From contig JAJEKV010000057.1 of NCBI GenBank assembly GCA_021234155.1, positions 7,102,623 to 7,166,622 on the forward strand: a stretch of 64,000 nucleotides of DNA. The letters are read 5' to 3'. The translations under genes and the position numbers were made by a program. Shown in pieces: positions 24,212 to 36,621 of this stretch. Numbering within the stretch: position 1 is the first letter of the stretch; every line of letters starts with the position of its first letter. The notes beneath the pieces are model-generated. The model did no database searches and was not told the origin of the DNA. It saw nothing but the letters and a program-made list of their open reading frames with translations. This DNA is from Isoetes taiwanensis. Its lineage: Eukaryota; Streptophyta; Lycopodiopsida; Isoetales; Isoetaceae.

Positions 24212-26100
24212 TACAAACCATGTTGCAAGCAAGTAAAACAACACATAGTAAAATCATGAAGATTAAAGCGAGATGTTTTGAATTCGTTCATGAGCATTAA
24301 GAACTACATGCTGTAGAAGCCATCCAAAAATATGATGTCACATGCAAGAGCAGTCTCAACCATAATATCCCCCTCTAATTTATGTTTCACAATGACGGAA
24401 TGTGCATGCTTTTTTCTTGGTGCATGCTGAAAGGATTGTATAAATTATTTGGCAAGATACCCTCAATCTGCATTTGCTGGAAAATATGGAAGGCCGCTTA
24501 GTAAGATCTATTTTGGGCATATGTAGAAATAATGATGGTCCAAGAAACCACATTTTCTCATTTATCCTGCATCTATGCTCTGCCATCTCTAATATCCCTG
24601 CACAGATCTGCATCTTTTCCTTTGTGATAACTTCCTAGCATGAAGGCACCATAAGACACCATTGCACGTTAGCAATACTAACACATGTTCCATAATTTGT
24701 TTTCAGGACTTTCATCACAAGCTATGACATCTTTGTCGTAATCAACTTAACTAGCCCTTTCCTTGTCTAATGATGAACTATAGCCCATTCAAGGCTGATA
24801 TCTGGGGAAAATCTTGAACTGCTGCATCACTAAAAGCTTATCCTTCTCCAGAAGCAATTTAAACTTGGTAACAAAATTTGCAGGTTGAGAATCTGGCATA
24901 CCTTTGTTGCACGTATTCTCTTGTTTCTACATCCAAAACAGCCAAAGAATGCATGAATCAAAGGCCGCTACCATTTTGTGCATGAGTTGGACCTTATCTT
25001 TAGTATAGTCTGTTAAAGTAGGCCATCCCCAGCCCTCTTAACATCCAGCCATCTTGCTATGAATATATTGTGTGCACAGTTGCACAAATTAGCACTGACG
25101 GTACGAGTTACTTAAATAAGAGCTAAGCACATAAGGTGACCAATTTGAAATTAATGATGCCCATAGTATCCCTTGCGAACTGCATATAAACTCAAGCTGA
25201 GGCCAAAAGCTGGAAATAGAATGACCCACTGACTTATATTTATTCTTCTACAAGCATCCACATATTGCATCCATGTGCTCTGAGGCATACAAAACATTTC
25301 TGATTTTACTTGTACAAACAGAGCAGAGGCAGATCATTTGTGAAGCTTTTAACCATCTTTCACATGCTTATGGCATGAAATCTAAGAAAAACGTAGCTTT
25401 TCTAGATCTGAGATATTGCTTTTGACATCATGCCGATCCAAATTTGTTACACCTTTCCCTTTTCCAATCCTTGGCTTCTAATCAAAAGTGAGACAAAAGC
25501 AGAGGACTTGAGGTGCGAAATTGCTATCATGCTGCTATAGATCTGCCTTTGGACTTGTTATTATCTGCTTCGTCCTGGAATGAATTGGCCAAAAGAAAAA
25601 CCTTCAGAAATCACAGATTTAGAGATGCATGTGAGTGTTTTCAAGATAAGATATGTCTCCGACCCTCTTACGAATGGCCAAAATATGAAGGCATGAATTT
25701 GATCGGGGACCGAGGCTCTATGCATAGACGAATCCAGAATAACTAGTGCCAATATCTATTGCAACCACGATCTTTTTGTGTCCCTGGAAGTCTATTTACC
25801 CTAAGAAATTTTCTTACTCCTTGAAAAGCATCAAACCTTCTTCAAAAGAATCAGACAAACTCTGGCCGCACCAAGAACCCCCTGGATCGAGAGATTGACA
25901 AAACCCTAAAATTTTTCTTGCACCAAAATTTCCTAGCCACGGTATAGATTTATACCATCCGGATCCATTCGGGATGTAGATTAGATTTTGCCTCATTATA
26001 GCCAAGCAATGCCATGTTTCATCCATACAGTGTCATGTTATAACCATATATAAAGTTTCATTTGATGAAATTTCTATGCGTAAATAAAGCTTTATATTAC
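24212..26100. other. Unassigned AT-rich sequence
   Basis: No gene, tRNA or clear repeat recognised. Short frames at 24613-24380, 25513-25746 and 26026-25814 have no family features. Confidence 0.3.
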
Positions 26101-26124
26101 AAAAATATTCGAAAGGGAGCTCGT

Positions 26125-26345
26125 GGTATAAATTTATACCGTGGCATGGTATAAATTTATACCGTGGCGTGGTATAAATTTATACCGCTTGAGCTCATAT
26201 GCAGTATAAATTTATATCGCTCGAGTTTTCTTCCTGTATACATTTTTACCACGAGCTCACGCAGTATAAATTTATACCGTTTAGTGCAAAACAATATGAA
26301 TCTATATCTCTTGAGCTCCCGGACGGTATAAATTTATACCGTCCG
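26125..26345. repeat. Array of GGTATAAATTTATACC palindromes
   Basis: Perfect or near-perfect 16-bp palindromes start at 26125, 26148, 26171, 26203, 26263 and 26325. Decayed copies lie near 26234 and 26291. Spacing is 23, 23 and 32 bp, then wider. GAGCTC, itself a palindrome, precedes most units. The last copy is extended by matching arms (CGGAC...GTCCG, 26320-26345). An isolated relative occurs near 25940. Confidence 0.9.
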
Positions 26346-27690
26346 ATGACATGGGAAAATTTAAAGCCTACGAACTGATACTAAAAACACATCATTTTAT
26401 GGAAGGGTCAGGTTGTATGGTTACCTGGCCATGTCCTGCGTACAAAATTATATAGCAAGTCGGCAACACATTTTGGGGCAAGGCGGAGCTTACAAGTTGC
26501 ATGTTGTAACTCAAATGTTACTAAGGTCAGAACTCGGATTGGGTGAACCACCCAAAATGGTTGTGAGAGATGTGATGAAGTTTTATTAGTAGACAACAAT
26601 GAGGAAGATCCACTTTTGATAGTGAGGCAGATGACATGAATAACTTTGGTGATCATGGTCTCAACGAATCAGACGAAGACATGCATCCCGATTTAGCCAC
26701 AAAACGTAATTTTGTTAAGAATGTTAAATGTACTATATTTTTTTACGATTTTGTTCATAAATTTGTAGTGATTTTGAAAAATCTGAATACCGTACCTTTT
26801 TGTTGCTCTAGTGCAATTGCTGTTTGTTTGAATGTCAAAATTTCTAGGGTCCTTAAATTTGTTAGTATTTCTTGTATCAAACTAGGGGGGCCAAAATAGG
26901 GTATCAAACAATTTTACATGTATGCTAAGCTCAAGTAGAAGCTCAAAAATGGTGTCTAAAATGTTGAAATTGTCACACTTGTCACAAATAGACCGCGAAA
27001 ATGGATCTTTTTTGGGGAATTTTAGGGAATCTTTTAAAGATTCCTTTTAAAGTGCATTTGGAGTAAATAAGTGCGTTTCAATTTAAACTCTGTTTAATGC
27101 CTGTTGGTCACAGAAAGCACAAATCCGATTCTCTCTTGGAACCCCTGCCCATCTGCCTGTCTCTATACCAAGATGATGCGAGAATATAATAGAGGAAAAT
27201 TGTCTATCCACATTCCTAGGGGGTAGTTGAGAATGTCGTAAGCTTATATTCTCATACCTCGCTCTAAAGTAACAAATGCACCATTGTCCTATTTAATGTA
27301 AGTTGTCATTGTTGAGGGCCAGGGCAACACGCATTGAGCATATGAATTTGCTGGAAACCCATCCAAGTTATAATGATATGTGATATTTCCTTATGTTCCA
27401 ACTACAACAGTTTGCATGACTTTCATAGACAGCATATATCTTGCACATTGTTATTTTCATCTTAGTAGTTGTGTTGTATCTTTGCATGCCATCTGCTGCA
27501 TTGGCTAGATGATATAGCTTCAAAGATCAGATTTCCATAAAAGTTCAACATCATCATCTGGATATCTGCGTTTCAAAATGTAGACACCAAGAAAAATAAT
27601 TAATCACAATATAACATTTCGAGTTCAACGCCAATTTTTAAATAATTATTACAAAACTATCCCATACCTGACATCATATGACGATAGCAC
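26346..27690. other. Unassigned sequence
   Basis: Intron-like AT-rich DNA. Frames at 26656-26408 and 26636-26899 carry no recognised motif. Confidence 0.3.
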
Positions 27691-27694
27691 ATAC

Positions 27695-28130
27695 CAAAAT
27701 TTATCCTTAATGAATATTTAAGGTGGGTATAATGCTCGTATAATGTATGATACATCGTTCCTGTTTCTAAGGATGACACGAATGGCATACTAATGCCAAC
27801 TTCTAGAACTGAACCTGTTAAAAGCACAATCATTTCTTCAAAATGCTCCCCAAATGCATCATCAAGTTGCATACTGGCCCAAAGTGTTGCATTTAAATAA
27901 ATATCAAATGCAGGAAGATTGTTCTTTCCATCATACTTGCCATAGAGAAATGTTGTTCTGATTAAATAGCATCTACCTGTCTTTCCAGGAATATTGTAAT
28001 AGCTTTTCTGATCTGAGAATGACCTTACATGCTGTAAGTGCTTAGACTTATTTACAGAAATGGAAATCTTGAATCCAACAGAATAAGTGTCATCAGGCTG
28101 CCACTGGATGCTAATGTGATTTAATAGCTC
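27695..28130 (-). pseudogene. Malectin-like receptor kinase ectodomain exon
   Basis: Malectin-like domains form the extracellular part of plant receptor-like kinases. The minus strand encodes, in order, YSVGFKISI..., HVRSFSDQKSYYNIPG, YLIRTTFLYGKYDGKN, FDIYLNATLW, EMIVLLTGSVLEV, PFVSSLETG and LRINFG, then a donor gtatgt. This is the standard order, with about 145 codons open. The usual SIDCG start and the kinase exons are not seen. A Helitron 5' end lies upstream at 29156 in the same orientation, so this is probably a captured fragment. Confidence 0.75.
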
Positions 28131-29100
28131 ACCTTTGCTTTTGGCGCACCTTTGGAAAATGGAATGGAAAGGAACTTAAACCCCTTTTAAACATATACAT
28201 ACATACATTAAGAATTGAAATTGGTATCTACACAAAAGCAAGCTTTATGATCTTTGACTTTGTATTCGCATGATGCTTGAGCTGTAATAGCAACAATAGG
28301 AATACGCTGGTCAGTATTCCTTTCAACATCTCTAAACTTTGTGCAGCACTGTAAACATTCATCACAATCATCTGCAGCAAGAGAAACTCATATCATTTCT
28401 CTAATTATAAATAACATACAAACAGGAATGAAAATGAAGTCTAACATAAAAGACATACTGCACAAACCATTATGATGAGATTGAAGTTGGCATCCTCAAG
28501 TGGACTTATTGTTCCATCCATAAATTGAGGAACAACATTACTGCCATCCATAGTGTCACTGATCTTTAACATATTGTTGCAGTTGATCCCTATCAGGATT
28601 TTGCTCTATCTTTATATAGCTGCACATAGATTTAGCATTGTTGACATTTCTGTGGCTTTAAGCAAAATAATAAATAAAACTTGATCTGGCAAACCTATTT
28701 TCGGATGGGCAGATAATCTACATGCCGAAATGCTGAGCTACGGTTTTACTGCCAGTCAGGGCATAGAAAAAAACATGTTGGAATGCAACACCCTGCATTA
28801 CCACGATTTTCAGCCACGATTTTGCAAAGGCCAGAACCTGTGCTGCATGGATCCGCATTTGAAATCGATTATCCTGTTCATGTTCTTGCCCTTTGCTAGG
28901 TACCGCCAAAGCTTGCTCTAATCTGAAGCTTGCCTTGCTCTAATCTGAAGCTCAAGCACCTTGCATCTGTTTGCATCTTGCTTAAAAGCAGATAGCCCGC
29001 CATGCTCGAAGTCGCCATAGCGGCCTTCGATACCCTAGATAGAAACTAAAAAGATTCTTACGTGGCACCATATCATCCATCGATTTGATTAAATCCGGGC
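28131..29100. other. Unassigned, probable Helitron interior
   Basis: No further coding segment recognised. The right end (about 29080-29130) carries the subterminal blocks gggccgtcaaaattagg and tggaagacacac that resemble other Helitron 5' regions. Confidence 0.35.
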
Positions 29101-29156
29101 CGTCAAAATTAGGTCTCCATGGAAGACACACGCCAAAACATTATAATAAAAGAAGA
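29101..29156 (-). mobile_element. Helitron 5' terminus
   Basis: On minus, A|TCTTCTTTTATTATAATG is followed by the subterminal CTAATTTTGACGGCCCGGAT block. The A before TC and the AT-rich start match the other elements. The matching 3' end to the left was not found. Confidence 0.6.
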
Positions 29157-29335
29157 TTGTACATTATTGAAAAAGTGATGGGACTCTTTCCCATGTGGTT
29201 AAAACATATACTCTTTTCTATATGTTATACATACACATTTCACTATAAAAGTTTAATTAGGCATAAACATAACATATTTGTGCATGTTATACTGTCCAAG
29301 TACGTTTCTAATGTGTATGCTATCTCTCATATCAG

Positions 29336-29845
29336 CTGCGATACCTCAGAAGGAAGGTTTCTCCATTTATATCCGTCCGACAGTCATTGCAACCCATCCA
29401 TTTCTTGGTGTGGGACCTCCAAAAGAAGCAATGCTTTATATGATTTTGTCTCCTGTTGGTCCTTACTTTCCCACTGGTCTGAAACCAATACGGTTATTTG
29501 TCGACACAAAGAATGTTGGGGCCTTTCCAGGAGGAATTGGTGATAAAAAGGCTGGTGGTAATTATGCTCCTACTATAGTTCCTCAACTAGAGGCAGCCAA
29601 ACGTGGTTGCTCACAAGTTCTTTATGTACTTGATGATGGAATAGACGGAGGCCGCATTTGTGAATCAGGAGCAATGAACATGTTTTTTCTTTTTAAAACT
29701 GATTCTTCTAGCGAAATGGAATTGGTGACTCCCCCTTTAGATGGGCTTATTCTTCCTGGAGTTACTAGAGATACAGTGTTAGTGCTTGCAAATTTGTTGG
29801 GGAATATTAAAGTTTCGGAACGGCCATTACGTCTTGCTGAGGTGA
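29336..29845 (+). pseudogene. Branched-chain aminotransferase, central/C-terminal part
   Basis: After an atatcag acceptor the frame encodes IPQKEGFSIYIRPT, LGVGPPKEAMLY, SPVGPYF, GGIGDKKAGGNYAP (PLP-binding Lys at 29548-29550) and ELVTPPLDGLILPGVTR, then ...KVSERPLRLAEV. This follows directly, with a gap of only about 18 residues, on the exons at 11.1-11.7 kb. The uninterrupted run of about 170 codons ends near LAEVTGLAHQ. The final family segment (FGxGTA...) is absent and glycosyltransferase sequence follows. No stop occurs up to the join. Either a chimera made by rearrangement or a decayed gene. Confidence 0.85.
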
Positions 29846-30602
29846 CTGGTTTAGCCCATCAACATACTTGTCAATCATTTCTGACAAAGACGGTAATCCA
29901 GCAGAAGGGCTAGACATAGCCTTTGCTCAGTTACTGGGAATACGAGATAAGGAAGGATTCGGAGATGGATTTAGAATGTTAATGGACGGGGTAAGAAAAT
30001 TTGAATTGGAGGGGGTTATTCCGAGAAGAGAATTTCCACTGGAGGAGAGGGCCATAGAGGAGCTGATACAGACTATGCAAACACCACCAATTGCCATAAT
30101 TGCTGACATGCTTATTGGTTGGTCTATATCTCCAGCAAAGAAGATGAATCTGAAATACTTTTTTCTCTTTCCCTGTGCTCCACTGTATCTAGCTGCGCTA
30201 CTCAGAGCAAGAAGCTTGATCTTGCAAGGTATTGATCCAACATGTCACATAGGTTTAGAGATTGAGAAAGATTTGCCTATTATTCCTTGGCCTCAAGTAC
30301 CAAATTATATGAAAGATAAGGACCACCCATGTTTTGACTGCTGGGAACTCGGTGGTTCTGGTGTGTTAGAATCAGATGGAATTTTGTTTAACACTTTCAA
30401 AGAGCTAGATAGAAAGGTTTTAGAAGCTATAGAGAATATGCCAGAAGCAAGAGGTATACCAATATTTCCTGTGGGACCTCTAGTTCATCCTTTGTTTTTG
30501 GATCGTCAAACATCACCAGAGAGAATCTCGGGAGCTGCTGTGTTTAAGGGCAGCAAAAAAGGGGAGATGCGCTGTTTAGAATGGTTGGAAGGAAACAATT
30601 AG
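29846..30602 (+). pseudogene. UDP-glycosyltransferase N-terminal two-thirds
   Basis: UGTs transfer sugar from UDP-sugar to small molecules. The frame runs SIISDKDGNPAEGLDIAF, PPIAIIADMLIGWSISPAKK, FLFPCAPLYLAALL, GILFNTFKELD, PIFPVGPL and CLEWLEG, then a stop at 30600. This is the normal order from the N-terminal domain to just before the VLYVSFGS strand. The whole UDP-sugar-binding domain with the PSPG box is missing, so no activity is expected. The start lies inside aminotransferase-like sequence, and its initiator Met region is absent. Confidence 0.85.
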
Positions 30603-30810
30603 CACCTTATTCTACTATACATTGTATAACGTTGAGATGGGATCTCTAATGGAGTTTCTGCTTCAGCTATATTGTACATACCTGTTCCAAGAATTGTCAC
30701 GCTAGAATTATGTTATAGAAGTACAATTAATGCCCACAATGCATATACACAACGATCTTGCTTGATTTGCTGGCACCAAGATGTACTAACACATTGGACT
30801 AATTTTTAAA

Positions 30811-33466
30811 CTAGTAATAGTGCCCAGCGTTGCTGGGCTAATGTTGGAACCTGTTTATGAATAATAATTTATAATAATTTAGATAACCTCTTTATTGAAG
30901 ATGCTAAAAACACACACTAAATTCACTAACACAAAACCCAACTCTCACATGGTTATCATTAATAATGCACTTGACAAATGTCATATGTACAGTAGTTTCA
31001 TTTCTTTGCTTGCAACACTTCCTAGCATGGCACTCTAGATATTATCCAATATTCTCTCTAAGAGACATCCCATAACCAAGCTTGCCCATGTGAAACAACA
31101 TCAGATGTGCATATTTGCAAATAGTTTACACCAGATGTGCATATTTGCAAATAGTTTATATTTATGTGCCATAACTAAGCGTGTCAAATGTGAAACTACA
31201 CTGAATGTGCATATCTTGCAAATAGTTTATGTTTATATACTTCATGGTTATGACTAATAATGCACTTGACAATGTCATGTGTACATGTGTACAATGGTTA
31301 TTTCTTTGCTTGCAACAACATGGCACTCTAGAAACCATATATTACATATATTGCTTGAATGGCCTTAGCAATGCCTAAGAAGGTTTAAAGTAGTTGTTTC
31401 TTTGCTTACAACATGGCATTTTAGAACCATATATCTCATATATTGCCCGAATGGCCTTAGCAATGCCCAAGAAGGTTTAAAATTCACACAACAAACCATC
31501 GAGAATAAAAGAAATTGTAGGAGTCAATGGTACATCAAAGTGGAACATTCGTAATAATTTTATGACAAAACCTTAATCTATATTTTACTGCAATGTATAA
31601 CACCACGCCCTAGTCCATATTTTACTCCAATGTATAACACCACACATCACACATGTCTTGCTTGCAGTTTTCTATTGCACATGTTTTGCTTGTAGTTTCT
31701 CTAAATTGAGGCAAAAGCAGGTTCTTATGAATAGAGACACATGCTGATAATATCTTTTGTTGTGAATCCTAAAAGCAGTTTCATAAAGGAATGGTTTTCC
31801 AAGAACTTATCAAAATTCTTTAGATCTTAGCTGCAATACAATAACCTCATAGACTGCTTTGAATGGTCTTATCAATAAGCTAGAGGGCGTAAAATTCTTT
31901 GCTGCCAAAACACAAAACATAGAGATTAAAAAAAAAACAATAGAAGGCATCAAAGGTAGCGATCATATGCATTTGTTTAGGAGCTGGAGAAGGTCTTGCA
32001 TTAGCAAGAAATGCAGACCAAACTGAACACATGGAATATGTCTAGCAGACAACCTCCCAACAAAGTCATATGTGCAAGGTGATTCAAACAAAAAATCTAC
32101 TTCCCAACTGGCTCGAATCTTCATTATTATTGACAAAGGCAGGGAATCAGAACATTTTAAATTAGAAATAAGCAGTAAATTCAAATGCAGGAAAAATGCC
32201 AATTAAATTCTTAAAAATTTATCTGCAAATCTTGGCTTACAATCTACTAAATATGCGGCAGGGCCTTCTCTAAGTTTACTGAAAGTAACAATGATTCTTT
32301 CCAAGAAAATGTGTACATATGCATGCACATAAATTCTGTCAAGAATAGGAGCTAAGAGATCAACATAATACCCATCCTCTCAGAGTCGGTAATTGGCACG
32401 TATATAAAACGATCTGACAAAAAAAAATACAAAGGAAGAATCTTCATTATGTACCTGAAAAGACCCATCTTTCTAGCTCTCCAAGCTGTTTCATGCCCAA
32501 GTTCAAGTCTGTCACAAAAGATAAACAAAATACTGCATTCCCCAAAAGTAAGAACCACAAATGGCAACAGTAAGAACCACAAACGGCAACAGATAACCCA
32601 GCCGGTGAGAGCAGAACATATATCAGGCGCAGTGAAGCTTCAAAAATGAAGTAGAGCTTTGGCCATTTGGGGAAAGTTTCACCTCTTTCTGTACCGTCAT
32701 GCATTTTAAACTTTCACTTTAGTGCATTGCGTGAAACTATTGATCTACTCCCACAATTATGAAGGAAGAATATAAAGATAAGTTAAGAAGCTTCAACTTA
32801 CCTTCACTGGGGAGCAGAACTTCAAGAAAGGGTTCGTCCAGCATATATGCAGTAGGAGCAATTTCTTGAACAAAAGAAAACAGACATTTACTGTAGCAAA
32901 AGATGTTGTAGCTCAGGGAGAACCCATATTAGTTTTGTAATGAACAGGAACCCGAACTCTTGACGAAGCAATACTCCCTGCTTGTCATTCACTGTAAGAT
33001 CCAAAGCATAGCCACGGATAAAACATTGCTGCATTATGCTAAACAGGGGTCTCTCGTGATTGTAACGGCTGGAAATCGAATTTTGAACCCAAGGAACAGG
33101 CTTAAGATGACGCAAACAAACGGATCAAACCTTGTTGCCACAGTAGCACAAAACGAATACGGAATGGCCCCAGATTGCTCAAAACACAGACGGAATACTC
33201 CAGGGAGCATGAGACATAGGCATGAAGCGTATACCCTGGCTCCGAGCCCCAATCTGAAGCGCCTCTGCTTTATCGATCTGCAATCTACATAGAACCAAAA
33301 CCATCGCCTCCTTTGCTATCTGCATTCGTCTCAACAACAACAGGTAGATTAGGGTTAGTCGTAATCTAAAAACAAAAAACAAATCTTAGCCGTCAAATGT
33401 TAGGGTCCAATCTTAGCCCTCCAATTTAGGGCTGGATACAACACCCTATAACATTATTATATAGGA
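30811..33466 (-). mobile_element. Helitron, both ends defined
   Basis: The 3' CTAG at 30811-30814 has a hairpin on minus and a flanking T. The 5' end A|TCCTATATAATAATGTTATA, ending at 33466, is followed by AGCCCTAAATTGGAGGGCTAAG. Inside, minus exon-like frames occur at about 33250-32900, and at about 32885-32800 (IAPTAYMLDEPFLEVLLPSE, then donor gtaagt). I do not recognise them; they are probably captured gene pieces. No helicase is encoded. Confidence 0.75.
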
Positions 33467-34200
33467 TGAAGCAACAAATTCAAACGAAAAGCAACCTACT
33501 TTAAATCTCACATATGCCCTTCTAAAATAATGTGCACTACATCCAATTTGACTTTGCGTCTCAATGGCAATCAATAGATGAACTAATCTTCCAATGTATA
33601 CTAACTTTTACGTGATTTTAAAAATTCAAATCCCATATGTTACTCATGTTATTCAACACTAAGTCGAACCCTACACCTCAAAGGACTTAACCATTCAACA
33701 CAAACACATGCTAATAAATAATGTTCAAAATCTACATCTAAACATAAAAAAAAAAAAGTTACGCATCACCCTTAACAAAACAAAAAAAATACACATGAAT
33801 TGTCAACACGGGATCAGAATAGAAAAACAACATCTTCGTGATATTGGCCACTTACCTCTTTGCCTTGCAAAAACAAAGACATATGCAACGAAATGATTCA
33901 TCCATGTTCCTATACTACTTTCAAAATAATTAAATAATTTAAATAATAGATAGATAGATAGTATTTTAACGCCACACCACTAGGGCAAAGATCCAACTGG
34001 ACATGTGACAACACTACATTGCTTTGTTGGGCCCCCGCCCCCAACCACTTTACATTTGCGTCTATGGGTTTTGACACCCAACAGTTCAAAAAGTGCGATT
34101 AAAGGCCGACCTATAGTTGCTAGACCTAGTGTATTACCACTAGACTAAACGACTGTGACGATGAAGATACATTTATAAAGCTTTATTCATAATAGCATTT
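33467..34200. other. Unassigned AT-rich sequence
   Basis: Contains gatagatagata at about 33948 and an A-rich run. No gene recognised. Confidence 0.3.
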
Positions 34201-34585
34201 TGGGGCAATCCACCATTGCTTTTGCACCTTGTTCTTTTCTCTTTTTTATAAAAATACGCCAAATTACTTTTGGATTATATTGAACAAAAACGAGGGTTTC
34301 ATTAGGCTAAACACCGCAATGCATATATAGGCATATAAATGAGCTATAAATCTTGTGTTCTTAGATTCTTTTTGTCCCAAATCCATTACAAGTTAGTTTA
34401 TGGTTTTCTATAGAATACGCCATAGGGATAGATTTAGCAGATGTATGAATTTTGTGGGATTGTTCTTATATACGGCTAGTTGTAAGGTTGATAAAAAAAA
34501 ATGGTTGCCTACCATTCTTGTTTCTTACTTAAAAGAAAAACACAAACCATCCTAGTGTCTCAGGTGAAAATCCAAATATAGCAAT

Positions 34586-34659
34586 GACCATGTGGCCTAA
34601 TGGACAAGGCGCTCGCCTTCGGAGCGGGAGATTATGGGTTCGAGTCCCATCTTGGTTCG
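34586..34659 (+). tRNA. tRNA-Arg (anticodon TCG)
   Basis: Cloverleaf with D-arm GCCT/AGGC, anticodon arm CTCGC-CTTCGGA-GCGGG and T-arm ATGGG-TTCGAGT-CCCAT. Box A TGGCCTAATGG and box B GGTTCGAGTCC are intact. An extra T near the 3' acceptor (cttggttcg) weakens the stem. TTTT lies downstream. Confidence 0.8.
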
Positions 34660-35519
34660 TTTGTTTTATGAGCGTGCTGACACTTCATGAACTCGCCGAA
34701 GGACATGACTGTGAAGTTGTACCACAACTATAGTTTGATCGAGCAATGATAACGCTTTAAGGTTTGATTGATTAAGCTGTAAACCCTCTATAATTTATTT
34801 CTAAGTATGATTGAGGTTTGATTGAGCAAGGCATAATCCCTCTATAGATTTATGTCTAAATAGAATTAAGGTCTTATTGCAGATCGACGCAACTGTAAAG
34901 TTTTGCTACAACTAAAGTTTCATCAAGCAAGGATAACCCCTCTAAGGTTTGATCGAGCAAAGCATCACCCCTCTATGAATATATGTCTAAATACGTTCAA
35001 GGTTGGTCAACATGAAGCATGGCATAACCTTATGAAGTTTGATAAAGTTGGAGCATTAGTTGATTTTTTACATGTTGCTTACTTGGTTCTAAAATATAAT
35101 ATAAGGCATACATATCTCCATTATATTGATTAAGAAGTACGAGTGATTCGTAATATGTGAACCTGCCAAATTACGCCAAATTACTCTCTTTTTCTTTTTC
35201 TTTTCTCATTTTTGCGAAATACGCCAAATTACTGTTGGATTATATTGAACAAAAACAAAGGTTTCATTAGGCGCAACACTGCAATCTGTACTATATAGGC
35301 ATATAAATGAGCTATAAATCTTGTATTCTTAGATTCTTTTGGTCCCAAATCCATTACAAATTAGTTTATGGTTTTCTATAGAATACGCCATAGGGATAGA
35401 TTTAGCAGATGTATGAATTTTGTGGGATTGTTCTTATATACAGCTAGTTGTAAGGTTGATAAAAAAAAAATCCTTTTTGAGTTAGGTTTAGATGGTTGCC
35501 TACCATTCTTGTTTCTTAC

Positions 35520-36476
35520 TTTTCATCCAAAGACTCAACGACGATGGGTAGCAGCTGGTATCAGCACTATTGCAGCTTGGTATGAGTCTGGTCATCTCAT
35601 GTTATGGGAAGCATTTAGAACAAAGTTCTTGTTGTACAGATGGGATAGAGTAATCTGGAATCATATTGCTGCATTGTTGCCACAGGATTCTGGTCCACAG
35701 ATTGAGGTAGTCGTATGGGGTTGCCATCAGGATATCCAGCTAGGGCGGTTTGTGTCTTCTGTGTATAAATTGCTTTTGCATTCTGAAAACCTGCCTCCAT
35801 CTAATAGGTGGCATCTTCAGGTCCCTCAGCCACAATGGAAAAGTGTTTGGATATGGGTATGGGATAAGCTGCTTTATCCCAAAGTAGTAGTTCTGTGGTG
35901 GCAAGTGATCCATAGATGCCTCAGAGTCAACAGGTTAGTCCATAAAATGGATAATCGGATTTCAGAGCTCTGTCCTTTATGCCAGTGAAGGGTTGAGAGC
36001 ATTGAGCATTGAGCATTGTTTTTTCTTGTGTGAGCCGCTTCGGCAGGCATGGTCTTGGTTGTTGACCCTATTTGGCACGTCTAGATCTAGCCAGCAAATT
36101 TTGCTTGCTATCTATCCTGATGCTTGGCCCAAACTACGGAAATGAGCTTTTCATCTCGCATGTGGCTGGCTTTTATTGGTCAATGTGGAAGAGAAGGAGG
36201 TTGTTTATCTTTAAGGTCGTAGATACTGCAGATGAGATTGTTTTTCAGTGGGCGCAAAATAAAATTGTTATGGCTTACAATTGTTCTTCTCTTGATCAAG
36301 AGAAAAAAGTACTGATCTGGCATACTTACCTTCAGATTCATTCTTTTGCATAGGCAGGTAGTTGTGCTCAGTTGGATTGGTTTGTCCACTGGGGTTATAA
36401 TCCTGTCTTTGCATTTTATGTTGCTCTGGTTTTTAGTTGGTAAATAAAGCTTGTCGTCCTTAAAAAAAAAAAAAAA
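35520..36476 (+). mobile_element. 5'-truncated L1-type LINE with poly(A) and target duplication
   Basis: The insert lies between two copies of attcttgtttcttac (35505-35519 and 36477-36491), a 15-bp target-site duplication. Neighbouring units carry this sequence once. The frame 35520-35988 encodes the end of a LINE ORF2: ...WVWDKLLYPKVVVLWWQV... then CPLCQ, the zf-RVT zinc-binding domain. A stop follows, and similar sequence continues in broken frames. AATAAA at 36443 precedes A(16) at 36462. No reverse transcriptase remains, so it was dead on arrival. Confidence 0.93.
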
Positions 36477-36548
36477 ATTCTTGTTTCTTACATTAAAGAA
36501 AAACACAAACCATCCTAGTGTCTCAGGTGAAAATCCAAATATAGCAAT

Positions 36549-36621
36549 GACCATGTGGCCTAATGGACAAGGCGCTCGCCTTCGGAGCGGGAGATTATGG
36601 GTTCGAGTTCCATCTTGGTCG
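36549..36621 (+). tRNA. tRNA-Arg (anticodon TCG)
   Basis: The 73-nt cloverleaf is intact. The T-arm has one change (GGTTCGAGTTCC), which affects box B slightly. Anticodon loop CTTCGGA. Confidence 0.8.

Noticed and set aside
35368..35519. N-terminal part of the LINE frame (MVFYRIRHRDRFSRCMNF...)
   Set aside because: These codons belong to the tRNA repeat unit and recur in other units without the LINE. The LINE begins only at 35520.
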